Positions 1 through 7,859 are shown, numbered from the stretch's first letter. The stretch: DNA of 64,000 bases from CAYGSN01 sp964352675 (GCA_964352675.1 CAYGSN010000004.1:1-64000); one strand, 5' to 3'. Made by a program: numbers and translations. The notes: generated by a model not told the origin, from the sequence alone.

Positions 1-55
1 CGCTTACGCGGGCGGAGTTACAATCCGCTGCCTTTAACCACTCGACCACCCCACC
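1..55 (-). tRNA. tRNA-Tyr (GTA), 3' part cut by window edge
   Basis: On the minus strand a tRNA 5' half begins at 55 with a G-rich acceptor strand, U8 at position 48, a D arm, and an anticodon stem GCGGA/TCCGC around the loop TTGTAAC. The anticodon is GTA at 21-19, which reads tyrosine codons. The long variable arm that follows is typical of a class II tRNA and supports Tyr. The T arm and acceptor 3' strand lie outside the window. Confidence 0.85.
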
Positions 56-140
56 ATACGGGTAAAATAAAGATCGATTATTAGGACTTGCAACAAAAAA
101 GACTTTCCGTGCCCATGTCAAGTCTGATATCACATCTCTC

Positions 141-923
141 ATGAAAAAACACCAGAAAAAGCACCACAAAGACGGTGCCCCCGCCCCGCATCACAGGCCG
201 CAGCTCTATGGGTTTCATGCGGTGAGCGAGGCCTGGCTGAACCCGTCGCGGCGCACCACCGCGCTGTATCTGACAGAACAGGCCAAAAGCGGATTTGAGT
301 CTGTGCACCGTAAAGCACAAAAGCTGTGCCTGAAGCGCTGCGAGGCTTATGAGATTGACAAGAAGCAACTGGATAAAATGCTCCCCGCCGGGGCCGTGCA
401 TCAGGGGATCGCCCTGGCCTGCGAGAATCTACCGGAAACAGATATCCAGGATATTGTTATCCGCGCTGCCCAGAAACCTGACAGCCTGATCGTGATTCTG
501 GACCAGGTCACAGACCCGCATAATGTTGGTGCGATCTTGCGCAGCGCCTGCGCCTTCGGCATTGACGGCATCGTGATGCAGAAAAAGCATGCCCCCGCGC
601 TGGATGGCGTTCTAGCCAAAACCGCCTGCGGTGCCGTCGAACACACGCCTGTGGCCTATGAAACCAATCTCAGCCGCTCAATCGAAGCGCTGCAGGGTGC
701 GGGTTATTTCGTCTATGGGCTGGATGAACGCGGCGAACAGCATATAGGGCAGATCAAAAAGGGCGGGAAAACTGCACTTGTTCTGGGGGCCGAGGGTCCA
801 GGCATACGCCATCTGGTCAAGGAACATTGCGATGCGCTGGTGAGATTGCCCGCAACCGGGCCGATCCAGAGCCTGAATGTCTCCAATGCAGCGGCCATCT
901 CGTTTTACGCCCTAAAACCCTAA
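141..923 (+). CDS. rlmB: 23S rRNA 2'-O-ribose methyltransferase, TrmH/SpoU family (RlmB-like)
   Basis: This 260-residue protein is a SPOUT-class RNA methyltransferase that probably methylates the 2'-OH of G2251 in 23S rRNA using S-adenosylmethionine. An N-terminal substrate-binding region (about 20-95, with the LYGFHAV opening) precedes the knotted catalytic domain. The three family motifs are visible: DQVTDPHNVGAILR at 121-134, LVLGAEGPGIR at 213-223 and PIQSLNVSNAAAI at 241-253. The first 18 residues are very basic. It stands alone after the divergent tRNA-Tyr. A hairpin follows about 17 bases after the stop. A sister TrmH-family enzyme with another RNA target cannot be excluded. Confidence 0.9.
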   Translation: MKKHQKKHHKDGAPAPHHRPQLYGFHAVSEAWLNPSRRTTALYLTEQAKSGFESVHRKAQKLCLKRCEAYEIDKKQLDKMLPAGAVHQGIALACENLPETDIQDIVIRAAQKPDSLIVILDQVTDPHNVGAILRSACAFGIDGIVMQKKHAPALDGVLAKTACGAVEHTPVAYETNLSRSIEALQGAGYFVYGLDERGEQHIGQIKKGGKTALVLGAEGPGIRHLVKEHCDALVRLPATGPIQSLNVSNAAAISFYALKP

Positions 924-940
924 AATAGCAGAATATATAG

Positions 941-969
941 AATTTGAGACAAATTTATCTCAAATTTTT
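941..969 (+). terminator. Candidate terminator after rlmB
   Basis: Inverted repeat AATTTGAGA / TCTCAAATT (9 bp, 8-base loop) followed by TTT, 17 bases after the rlmB stop. The stem is AT-rich, so termination may be weak. Confidence 0.5.
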
Positions 970-1263
970 GACATTCTCATGCCGCCCTTGGTACAATAAA
1001 ACTATACAAAATATAAAAAATAAACCCGTGCCAAAATTTGCGGGCAAACGGCGTAAAAAATTAAAATTAAGCAAATATATAGAGGATGATGAAAAAGATT
1101 GGTGTGTCTCAAGAAACAATTTTCCCTCTCCTGACAATAGAGAGTTTATGCGTCTACGGACCGCTACTGCTGGCGGCCCTGTTCCTTTCCCCTTGAAACC
1201 CGCAAATAACTTTAAGGCCGGGGCGCCCCTCTGGTTTTAAAGTGGTTTCACGTAAACTCAAAC

Positions 1264-1298
1264 CCCTTCCGCGCTCCTACAGCCGGAAGGGTTTTCTT
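1264..1298. terminator. GC-rich terminator hairpin, possibly bidirectional
   Basis: CCCTTCCG (1264-1271) pairs with CGGAAGGG (1284-1291) and is followed by TTTTCTT on the plus strand. On the minus strand it lies just after the stop of the small gene ending at 1317, with a weaker T tract, so it may serve both directions. Confidence 0.6.
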
Positions 1299-1316
1299 AT
1301 GACTTACCGGTCCGGA

Positions 1317-1532
1317 CTAGCGCCTAAAGGGCATCAAATCCTGATCAGCGGCAATTTGTTGGTCACGTTGACGAATATCATGGTCATTCATAACCCGCGC
1401 ACCGTTATCATCCAAGATAAAAGGCGGCAAGCTGACAATCGGAAAACCTGTGCAGCCCCCAGCGGTCAAACCGGCAGCACCGACAACCGAAGCTGCAGCA
1501 GCCCTTAAAACTCCCTTTTTTCCCAATTTCAT
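1317..1532 (-). CDS. Small exported protein, possible lipoprotein
   Basis: A 71-residue protein of unknown function. The second in-frame ATG at 1532 was chosen because GGAG sits 8 bases upstream, while the first ATG at 1538 abuts that ribosome site. The N-terminus is basic (KLGKKG), then hydrophobic (about 8-26), and reaches TAGGC, which resembles a lipobox but lacks the usual Leu three residues before the Cys. The rest is short and polar, rich in Asp and Gln (about 38-65). It is transcribed away from polA and has a terminator hairpin just downstream. No family was recognised. Confidence 0.5.
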   Translation of the reverse strand: MKLGKKGVLRAAAASVVGAAGLTAGGCTGFPIVSLPPFILDDNGARVMNDHDIRQRDQQIAADQDLMPFRR

Positions 1533-1649
1533 TAACATCTCTCCTGTAAATTATTATGTAATTTCGAGACAATAACATAATCGTTTTGTCCATGACAAGA
1601 AAAAATATGCATTTGAACATCGGGGTCCGGCATGCTACCTCGTTAATCT

Positions 1650-4466
1650 ATGAACACTTCTCCCGCCCTAGATATAGACACGAGTGAAGACGAACTCTTC
1701 CTCATTGATGGCTCCGGTTTTATTTTCCGGGCCTATTTCGCCATGGCCTATGGCCGCAAATCCGGCATGACCAACCCGGACGGGATCGAGGTCGGAGCCG
1801 TGTACGGCTATACGAACATGCTGCTCAAAATGCTGCGTGATTATCATGCGCCCTATCTGGTCGTGGTGTTTGATGCCAAGCGCGAGAATTTCCGCAACGA
1901 GATTTATCCGCAATACAAGGCCAACCGTGATGAAACGCCAGAAGACCTGATCCCGCAATTCCCGCTGATCCGCGAAGCAACCGAGGCCTTCGATATTCCC
2001 TGTATCGAGCTGGAGGGCTATGAGGCGGACGATCTGATCGCCGCCTACGCCAAGCTAGCCAAGGCGCAGGGCAAAAAGGTCGTCATCGTATCCTCCGATA
2101 AAGACCTGATGCAGCTGGTTGATGATGATGTACGCATGCTCGATCCGATGAAGAATAACTGGATCGGCCAGGCCGAGGTGCTGGAGAAATTCGGCGTCGC
2201 GCCAAACAGGGTCGTTGATGTGCAGGCGCTGGCCGGTGACAGCACCGATAATATTCCCGGCGTACCGGGCATTGGCGTGAAAACGGCGGCGCAGCTGATC
2301 AATGAATACGGCTCGCTGGAGGCTTTGCTTGAACGCGCCGGTGAAATCAAACAACCCAAACGCCGTGAGGCACTGATTGAAAATGCGGAGCTGGCGCGCA
2401 TCTCCCGCAAGCTGGTGAAGCTTGATGAAAATGCGCCGGTGCCGATCCCGCTGGAGGAGCTCAAAACCCATGATCCGGACAAACCGGCCCTGATGGATTT
2501 CCTGCAAAAGCATGCGTTTAAATCGATCATCACACGCCTCGGCGGCACTATAGAAGAAACATCAGAACCGCAAAACCAGCAGCAGGAAACACAGATTGAG
2601 GAACTGCCGCCACCTTCTCAAAATGAATATATCCTGATTAACACCGAAGATGATCTGCAAAAATGGATTACCGAAGCACAGCAAACCGGAACGTTGTGTA
2701 TCGATACAGAAACAACAGCCTTAACGCCGGCCAAAGCCGATCTTGTCGGCATCTCACTTTGTATCAAGCCGGGCCGCGCGGCCTATATCCCGCTGGGCCA
2801 TATGCAGGAAATGGATCTGCTCGGCGAGACCAAGGACGATACGCCGCAACTGCCGCTCAAGAAAACACTGGACATGCTCAAACCCGTTCTTGAGGATGAG
2901 AGCATCATCAAAATCGCCCATAACATGAAATATGACTGGCAGATTTTTGCCCGTCACGGCATCCGCGTTCATCCGTGCGATGACACAATGCTGATCTCCT
3001 ATGTGCTGGACGGCTCCAGCCATAGCCACGGCATGGATAACCTCTCCGTCATGCATCTGAACCACCAGCCGATCAAATATGAAGACGTCGCCGGCAAGGG
3101 CAAAAACGCCGTCACCTTTGATAAGGTACCGATCGACAAGGCCCTTGAATACGCCGCCGAAGATGCGGATATCACGCTGCGGCTTTATCACATACTCAAG
3201 CCCCGGCTGGCGCGCGAAAAAATGGCCAGCGTGTATGAGAATATCGAGCGCCCGCTGATCCCCATCATCGCGCAGATGGAGCTGGACGGCATCAAGGTCG
3301 ATCCGGTCGCGCTTAAAAGCATGAGCACCGAATTCGGCAAACGGCTGGTGGCACTGGAGGAAGAAATTCACAAACAAGCCGGTACACAGTTTAATATCGG
3401 CTCGCCCAAGCAGATCGGCGAAATCTTGTTCGACCAGATGGGCCTGCAGGGCGGCAAGAAAACCAAGACCGGTCAATGGTCGACCGATGTCAGCGCGCTG
3501 GAGGAACTGGCATTGCAGGGCCACGACATCGTGCAAAAAATTCTCGACTGGCGCGGGCTGTCAAAACTCATCTCCACTTATACCGAGGCGCTGCAGCAGG
3601 AGATTAATCCCGCAACGGGCCGTGTCCATACCTCCTATCACATGACCGGCACCAGCACAGGACGGCTCGCCTCGTCTGACCCAAACCTGCAAAATATCCC
3701 GATCCGCACCGAAGACGGGCGGCGCATCCGCGAGGCTTTTGTGGCCGAGCCGGGGCATATATTGCTCTCGGTGGATTACTCGCAGATCGAGCTGCGTCTG
3801 GCCGCCGAAATGGCCGGAGTCGAAGCGCTCAAACAAGCTTTTAAGGACGGGGTGGATATTCACAGCCTCACAGCTTCACAAGTCTTTGACGTCCCGCTGG
3901 ATCAGGTCACGCCCGAAATCCGGCGCCAAGCCAAGGCGGTGAATTTCGGCATTATCTACGGCATTTCCGGCTGGGGGCTGGCCAAACAGCTCGGCTGTGA
4001 TCCGGGTGATGCGAATGATTTTATCAAGCGCTATCTGGCGCGCTTCCACGAAATTCAGGTTTATATGGAGACGGCAAAGGATGAAGCGCGTAAAAACGGC
4101 TATGTGAAAACGCTGTACGGGCGTAAATGCTTCACGCCCTATATCAACGCCAAAATCCCGGCCCAGCGCAGCGGGGCGGAGCGCGCGGCAATCAATGCGC
4201 CGCTGCAGGGCACGGCGGCCGATATCATGAAAATCGCGATGGGTAAAATGCCAAAAGCGCTGAAAGAGGCGGGCCTGAAGGCCAGAATGTTGCTACAGGT
4301 GCATGATGAATTGATCTTCGAAGTGCCGGAAAGCGAGCTTGAGTCCACTAAAACTCTGGCGCTTCAGATCATGGAAAATGCGTATCAGAACATAAACGGG
4401 GTGCACATCGGCACCCCATTATCCTGCGAAGCGGGCTCAGGCAAATCCTGGGCCGATGCGCATTAA
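1650..4466 (+). CDS. polA: DNA polymerase I
   Basis: This 938-residue protein fills gaps during Okazaki-fragment processing and excision repair. It has all three domains. The 5' nuclease occupies about 14-310 (opening LIDGSGFIFRAYFA; YEADDLIAAYA and the helix-hairpin-helix DNIPGVPGIGVKTA are visible). The 3'-5' exonuclease occupies about 335-530 and keeps its first acidic pair in CIDTETTAL near 350, so proofreading should be active. The polymerase fills about 570-938, with motif A (SVDYSQIELRL, near 707), motif B (RRQAKAVNFGIIYG, near 757) and motif C (VHDE, near 882). Length is normal for the full three-domain form. A small reverse-strand gene ends 4 bases after its stop. Confidence 0.97.
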   Translation: MNTSPALDIDTSEDELFLIDGSGFIFRAYFAMAYGRKSGMTNPDGIEVGAVYGYTNMLLKMLRDYHAPYLVVVFDAKRENFRNEIYPQYKANRDETPEDLIPQFPLIREATEAFDIPCIELEGYEADDLIAAYAKLAKAQGKKVVIVSSDKDLMQLVDDDVRMLDPMKNNWIGQAEVLEKFGVAPNRVVDVQALAGDSTDNIPGVPGIGVKTAAQLINEYGSLEALLERAGEIKQPKRREALIENAELARISRKLVKLDENAPVPIPLEELKTHDPDKPALMDFLQKHAFKSIITRLGGTIEETSEPQNQQQETQIEELPPPSQNEYILINTEDDLQKWITEAQQTGTLCIDTETTALTPAKADLVGISLCIKPGRAAYIPLGHMQEMDLLGETKDDTPQLPLKKTLDMLKPVLEDESIIKIAHNMKYDWQIFARHGIRVHPCDDTMLISYVLDGSSHSHGMDNLSVMHLNHQPIKYEDVAGKGKNAVTFDKVPIDKALEYAAEDADITLRLYHILKPRLAREKMASVYENIERPLIPIIAQMELDGIKVDPVALKSMSTEFGKRLVALEEEIHKQAGTQFNIGSPKQIGEILFDQMGLQGGKKTKTGQWSTDVSALEELALQGHDIVQKILDWRGLSKLISTYTEALQQEINPATGRVHTSYHMTGTSTGRLASSDPNLQNIPIRTEDGRRIREAFVAEPGHILLSVDYSQIELRLAAEMAGVEALKQAFKDGVDIHSLTASQVFDVPLDQVTPEIRRQAKAVNFGIIYGISGWGLAKQLGCDPGDANDFIKRYLARFHEIQVYMETAKDEARKNGYVKTLYGRKCFTPYINAKIPAQRSGAERAAINAPLQGTAADIMKIAMGKMPKALKEAGLKARMLLQVHDELIFEVPESELESTKTLALQIMENAYQNINGVHIGTPLSCEAGSGKSWADAH

Positions 4467-4470
4467 AAAC

Positions 4471-4665
4471 CTAGCAGCGTTCACAACCAGGAAGGATACG
4501 CTCTATAAAATGGTTTTGATCGACATCTCCCCCGCAGTCAAAATCACGAATGACTACAGACCCCAATCCTGGCTTTACCGCTGCAGGCGGAGGATTTTCT
4601 GCCGCTTGCGCAACAGCCTCTCTAAGCTGACTGGGAACAGGTTGCTCAGGTTTTCGTTCTGTCAT
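4471..4665 (-). CDS. Small hypothetical protein, 64 aa
   Basis: Unknown function. A strong ribosome site, AAGGAG, lies 9 bases before the ATG and argues that the gene is real. The protein is hydrophilic with a Pro/Glu/Ala-rich middle (about residues 6-35) and two cysteines near the C-terminus (61 and 64). No signal peptide or membrane segment is seen. It converges on polA, ending 4 bases from it, and lies downstream of two other small reverse-strand genes, which may share its transcript. Confidence 0.55.
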   Translation of the reverse strand: MTERKPEQPVPSQLREAVAQAAENPPPAAVKPGLGSVVIRDFDCGGDVDQNHFIERILPGCERC

Positions 4666-4731
4666 ATTCTTAATCTCCTTCTTTAAAGTACTATTTCTAC
4701 AAAAAATTTCAGGGCATGGGAAACAAATTCA

Positions 4732-4965
4732 TCAAAATTCATCAATTCCCATTTCATGAAGGTTTTCAACCGCCCTAATTGAATTCCACGCATCGAGCGG
4801 CAAAAAAACAGGCTTCAGCAACCATTCGCCAAGCCTGTTTGTCCTATCCGCCGCATCAGCAAAGCCATTCACCAAACCAAGCCCGATCACATCAAGCGCC
4901 CGATCCATTTCCGCCTCGTTGCGAAGACCGCCCAGACGCATAAAAAGGGGCTTGATGGGGTTCAT
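4732..4965 (-). CDS. Small hypothetical protein, 77 aa
   Basis: Unknown function. The start codon lies 3 bases after the stop of the gene at 4969-5190, so the two are probably translationally coupled. The sequence is mixed helical with a central segment rich in Ala and Asp and no membrane segment or signal peptide. No domain was recognised. Pairing with the upstream small gene is the only hint of context. Confidence 0.55.
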   Translation of the reverse strand: MNPIKPLFMRLGGLRNEAEMDRALDVIGLGLVNGFADAADRTNRLGEWLLKPVFLPLDAWNSIRAVENLHEMGIDEF

Positions 4966-4968
4966 GGT

Positions 4969-5190
4969 TTACATTTTCACACTAGGATAATGATCTCCAC
5001 CTGTGGCAGGCTCATCGGGAACAAAATCCTGAGGATTGATGCCTCCTGAAATAAGCTCTTGACAGCACTGCTCTGCAATATCTCCTAGAGCGTCATCGGC
5101 TCCGCCATCAGCTGCACGACTCATACCTTCCAGCCTTTTACTAACTGCTTGCTGCAAATAGGTCAGCCTTGGTCTTTGTTGTTGTGTCAT
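4969..5190 (-). CDS. Small hypothetical protein, 73 aa
   Basis: Unknown function. AAGGAG sits 7 bases before the ATG. The N-terminal half is basic and Gln-rich, and a Cys-Cys pair occurs near residues 42-43. It is the first gene of a small reverse-strand group (this gene, 4732-4965, then 4471-4665) between polA and rpmI. A promoter with a perfect TTGACA box lies upstream at 5243-5271. No homologous family was recognised. Confidence 0.6.
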   Translation of the reverse strand: MTQQQRPRLTYLQQAVSKRLEGMSRAADGGADDALGDIAEQCCQELISGGINPQDFVPDEPATGGDHYPSVKM

Positions 5191-5242
5191 TGTTTTACTC
5201 CTTACTCTTTTTTCAAAAACTCGTTCTCATTTAAACAATTTT

Positions 5243-5271
5243 ACCTAACCCACACTCGCAACCCGTGTCAA
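5243..5271 (-). promoter_or_regulatory. Candidate sigma-70-type promoter for the small-gene group
   Basis: Minus strand: TTGACA at 5271-5266, a 17-base spacer, then TTAGGT at 5248-5243. The -35 box is perfect and the -10 box poor. It lies about 55 bases before the ATG at 5190. Confidence 0.4.
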
Positions 5272-5407
5272 CATATATTTTCATAATTGAAATATAATTG
5301 CCGAAGCGTAATAATTTATTATATTATATGCTTATATTATTTTTGTAAGTAATATTTGATCTACTTTCAACATAAAAATGAAAACAAAGCGACGGGCAAA
5401 AAACATC

Positions 5408-5437
5408 TTGCTTTTGAACGGCAAAATCCTCTATAAA
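5408..5437 (+). promoter_or_regulatory. Candidate promoter for rpmI-rplT
   Basis: TTGCTT (5408-5413), an 18-base spacer and TATAAA (5432-5437). Transcription would start near 5444, just before the inverted repeat in the leader. The rest of the 5191-5513 gap is very AT-rich and shows no gene. Confidence 0.45.
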
Positions 5438-5447
5438 CGCAGTTCTA

Positions 5448-5489
5448 ATAAACAGTCTGGCTCAAATATCGGCTGCCTCGGCTGTTTAT
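5448..5489 (+). promoter_or_regulatory. Leader hairpin upstream of rpmI
   Basis: ATAAACAG (5448-5455) and CTGTTTAT (5482-5489) form a perfect 8-bp stem around 26 bases, ending 11 bases before the ribosome site AAGGAG. In other bacteria L20 represses its own operon by binding structured leader RNA. That this hairpin does so is only inference. Confidence 0.4.
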
Positions 5490-5513
5490 AGTATAAATTA
5501 TAAGGAGAAGAAA

Positions 5514-5762
5514 ATGCCGAAGATGAAAACGCACTCCAGTGCGAAGAAACGATTCCGTCTGACGAAGAGCGGAAAGGTCAAATTCAAAAAAGCCTTTATG
5601 CGTCACATGCAGATGAACAAGCCAAAATCCATGAAACGCAAAGCCCGCAAGGCCGGCACTATGTTCAAAGCCGATGGTGAGAACGTGGTAAAGTTCCTGC
5701 TGCCGAATTCAAAACGCGGCAAGACCAAAACTGTAAAGCGCAAGGAGGCAAGCAATGGCTAG
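5514..5762 (+). CDS. rpmI: 50S ribosomal protein L35
   Basis: An 82-residue, very basic protein of the large ribosomal subunit. The opening MPKMKTHSSAKKRF is diagnostic of L35, and the core runs to LLPN near residue 65. Bacterial L35 is usually about 64-67 residues; here about 17 extra Lys/Arg-rich residues follow. Part of this tail is encoded by the sequence that carries the rplT ribosome site (AAGGAGG) and overlaps the rplT start by 8 bases, so the extension may partly reflect translational coupling. AAGGAG lies upstream of its own ATG. The infC gene often found upstream in other genomes is absent here. Confidence 0.95.
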   Translation: MPKMKTHSSAKKRFRLTKSGKVKFKKAFMRHMQMNKPKSMKRKARKAGTMFKADGENVVKFLLPNSKRGKTKTVKRKEASNG

Positions 5763-6135
5763 AGTTAAAGGTGGCCCACGCGCCCACGCAAGACACAAAA
5801 AAGTTATCAAGCAAGCCAAGGGCTATTACGGCCGCCGGAAGAGTTGTTTCCGTACCGCAGTTCAGGCTGTTGAGAAAGCCGGTCAGTATGCTTACCGCGA
5901 CCGCCGCAACAAGAAGCGTGATTTCCGCGCTCTATGGGTGCAGCGGATCAATGCGGCAGCACGCCTGAACGGCATGAAATACTCAACCTTCATGCACGGG
6001 CTGAAACTGGCCGGGATTGAGCTTGACCGCAAAGTCCTGTCCGATATCGCCATCCACGATGCAACTGGATTCGCCGCGCTGGCTAAGCAGGCACAGGCTT
6101 GTTGTGACAAAGCACAAAAGGAAAAGGCTGCTTAA
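5755..6135 (+). CDS. rplT: 50S ribosomal protein L20
   Basis: A 126-residue basic protein that binds 23S rRNA early in 50S assembly. The long basic N-terminal extension (opening MARVKGG, then RAHARHKKVIKQAKGYYGRR) and the globular part with RINAAARLNGMKYSTF are typical, and the length is close to the family norm of about 118-125. Its ATG overlaps the end of rpmI by 8 bases and AAGGAGG lies 6 bases upstream. A strong terminator follows at 6163-6195, so rpmI-rplT forms its own transcript, separate from pheS. Confidence 0.97.
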   Translation: MARVKGGPRAHARHKKVIKQAKGYYGRRKSCFRTAVQAVEKAGQYAYRDRRNKKRDFRALWVQRINAAARLNGMKYSTFMHGLKLAGIELDRKVLSDIAIHDATGFAALAKQAQACCDKAQKEKAA

Positions 6136-6162
6136 TCACGAACGACACATAAAGTTTAAAGA

Positions 6163-6195
6163 AAAGAGCAGTCTCGATGGGATTGCTCTTTTTTT
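6163..6195 (+). terminator. Rho-independent terminator of rpmI-rplT
   Basis: AAAGAGCAGTC pairs with GATTGCTCTTT (11 bp, one G-U pair, 6-base loop) and runs into seven to eight T residues. Confidence 0.9.
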
Positions 6196-6264
6196 ATTGC
6201 CAAAGATCCAAAACCATCCGGGCTGTTCTCCTGTTTAAACCCAACCTTAAAAAGGAGAAAGACC

Positions 6265-6585
6265 ATGACTAAAATTTTAACCCCGGAATTTGCCGCCCTG
6301 CGCGAACAAATCGATCACATTGAGCGCGGCGGTTTTCAAATCCCTGATGATGAACCGCAGATGGCGGTCATCTATTCCGGCTATGTGACGCAGGCCCTCA
6401 AACGTGCCGTGGCCCTGGGGATCACAGACGAGCAAACGCTGATTAATTCAGGCGATTGGCCGGAACACACACTGCCAGATATGAGGCAAATCCAGGCAAC
6501 CTTTGAACATATCCGAACCCGGCTGGTTTATTCCCTGCGAAAAGAACACGGGCAAGACCTAATGGATTCAATATGGCAGCCCTAA
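6265..6585 (+). CDS. Hypothetical protein, 106 aa
   Basis: Unknown function. The ribosome site AAAGGAG lies 8 bases before the ATG. The protein is soluble and predicted mostly helical, without signal peptide. A segment in the middle (ALKRAVALGITDEQTLI, then a W) resembles a segment of the next gene (AHDLGISNRDRLV, then a W), so the two may be distant paralogues. It lies after the rplT terminator, in the accessory stretch that separates rplT from pheS. Confidence 0.6.
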   Translation: MTKILTPEFAALREQIDHIERGGFQIPDDEPQMAVIYSGYVTQALKRAVALGITDEQTLINSGDWPEHTLPDMRQIQATFEHIRTRLVYSLRKEHGQDLMDSIWQP

Positions 6586-6668
6586 CAAATGCCGCCGCAT
6601 TATTTTCATATTTTTTGTTGACGACCTCGAGCAGATGATATACATATTCCTTAAAAAGGGAGTTATAA

Positions 6669-7157
6669 ATGCATAAAACTGTTTCTAAAGAGAATCTTAC
6701 AAGCATGATTGAGCGTTGCAGTGCTTTTCTCAAAGGAGATTTTCCTGATCATATAAAGGGCGTTCAGGATGCCGCTGAGAGATTATGGAGACTTTATGAT
6801 ATAGCCGATGCCATTTTAAAAGATGCGCATGATCTTGGGATTTCAAACCGCGATCGTCTAGTGCGCCACTTCTCATGGAGAGAGAAATCAGAACACAAAA
6901 TTTTTGAAGACTCTTACATAAGAGATTTGATAATGATACCTGCTAACAATACCTATTACTCTAAAAGTGAAAAGACCTATGGTCAGGGTCGGGGGCTTGT
7001 TGGCAGGGAAAATATTACTCAGTCTTTTAGAGAAGCTGTGCGCCATGTCAGAAACAATGCACAGCGGCTGCTGAATGGTGAAGTTATACCTCATAAAGAA
7101 AGCCAACCAAATAGCATAGAGTGGAAAGCAGCAGCGCCTTTACCAAAGGCCGCGTAA
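6669..7157 (+). CDS. Hypothetical protein, 162 aa
   Basis: Unknown function. AAGGGAG lies about 7 bases before the ATG. The protein is charged, with a helical N-terminal half (to about 85) and an Ala/Pro-rich end. The AHDLGISNRDRLV segment near residues 53-65 echoes one in the 106-aa protein just upstream. Base composition is more AT-rich than neighbouring housekeeping genes (many AAA, ATA and TTT codons), which hints at recent acquisition or weak constraint. Confidence 0.6.
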   Translation: MHKTVSKENLTSMIERCSAFLKGDFPDHIKGVQDAAERLWRLYDIADAILKDAHDLGISNRDRLVRHFSWREKSEHKIFEDSYIRDLIMIPANNTYYSKSEKTYGQGRGLVGRENITQSFREAVRHVRNNAQRLLNGEVIPHKESQPNSIEWKAAAPLPKAA

Positions 7158-7160
7158 AAA

Positions 7161-7190
7161 TCCGTGTTCCTCCGCGTATATCTGTGGTTC
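7161..7190 (+). repeat. Three degenerate 10-bp units before the HAD gene
   Basis: Three adjacent 10-mers, TCCGTGTTCC, TCCGCGTATA and TCTGTGGTTC, share the core TCYGYG. They fill the gap between the 162-aa gene and the HAD start at 7200, where no ribosome site is visible. Similar TCYGYG strings occur in intergenic DNA of many bacteria; the role here is unknown. Confidence 0.4.
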
Positions 7191-7199
7191 ATTTAAATC

Positions 7200-7859
7200 A
7201 TGAATCGCAAACTCATTGTCTTTGACTGGAACGGCACGTTGCTGGCCGATACGGTACAATCCTGGAAGGCCGGGAATGACTGTATGGAATTTTATGGCGC
7301 AACGCCCATCACGCTAAAGCAATACCGGGAAACCTTCACCTTCCCGATCCTGCATTTCTATGCCAAAAACGGCCTCTCGGCCGATACCATTCTGGCGCGC
7401 AAGGATGAGGGCAATGCGGTTTTCCAGCGCAGCTATGAAGCGCTCGCCGCCCGCGCCCGTCTGCGTAAAGGCGCCCGGCCTTTGCTGGAGTGGATTAAAG
7501 CACAGGATATGGGCTGCATCATCCTGTCCAACTACCGCACCGAGAAAATCCGCGAGCATTTAAAACGCCTGAAGATCGAGGATTACTTCCACCATGTCTC
7601 CGCCCATGAGTGCGACGGCAGCTCCATCCTGCACGCCACCTCGAAAATCGAGAGGCTGTCGGAATACATGGTCAAACGAGACTACCGACCGCAGAACACA
7701 ATTATCATAGGCGATAGCACCGAAGAGCCCGAAATCGCCCGCCATCTAGGGCTGACCAGCATCGGGATTACAGACGGCTATATCACAAAAGCCCGCCTGC
7801 GCAAGGCCGGACCGGATTATATCGTACACCATCTCAAAGATATCATGCCCCTATTGTGA
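7200..7859 (+). CDS. HAD-superfamily hydrolase (phosphoglycolate-phosphatase-like)
   Basis: A 219-residue probable phosphatase. Motif I is FDWNGTLLAD, with the nucleophile at D9; the usual second Asp is Asn at 11, a variant seen in one subgroup of HAD proteins. A helical cap (about 20-90) precedes motif II (IILSN, near 105), and motif IV is IIGDSTEEPEIA near 165-176. The DxN variant suggests altered or slower phosphomonoester hydrolysis, since the second Asp normally acts as acid/base. The substrate is unknown. No ribosome site precedes the ATG. It is followed by pheS 46 bases later. Confidence 0.8.
   Translation: MNRKLIVFDWNGTLLADTVQSWKAGNDCMEFYGATPITLKQYRETFTFPILHFYAKNGLSADTILARKDEGNAVFQRSYEALAARARLRKGARPLLEWIKAQDMGCIILSNYRTEKIREHLKRLKIEDYFHHVSAHECDGSSILHATSKIERLSEYMVKRDYRPQNTIIIGDSTEEPEIARHLGLTSIGITDGYITKARLRKAGPDYIVHHLKDIMPLL

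Larger units (their letters stand above)
924..1316. other. Long non-coding stretch between rlmB and the small exported protein
   Basis: About 390 bases with no convincing gene. It holds the rlmB hairpin at its left end and a GC-rich hairpin at 1264-1298. An open frame at 944-1240 has no ribosome site and no recognisable composition. An alternative 36-residue frame at 1087-1197 ends in a hydrophobic stretch but its ribosome site is badly placed. A small RNA ending at the right-hand hairpin is possible but not shown. Confidence 0.4.

Noticed and set aside
1087..1197. 36-aa frame ending in a hydrophobic stretch
   Set aside because: The purine tract sits too close to either ATG; too short to support alone.
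944..1240. 98-aa open frame
   Set aside because: No ribosome site, a Lys-rich then Pro-rich composition without pattern, and it overlaps the rlmB hairpin.
1141..1240. tmRNA-like tag reading (Ala-Asn-Asn-...)
   Set aside because: The tag does not end in the usual small hydrophobic residues and no tRNA-like acceptor halves are found.
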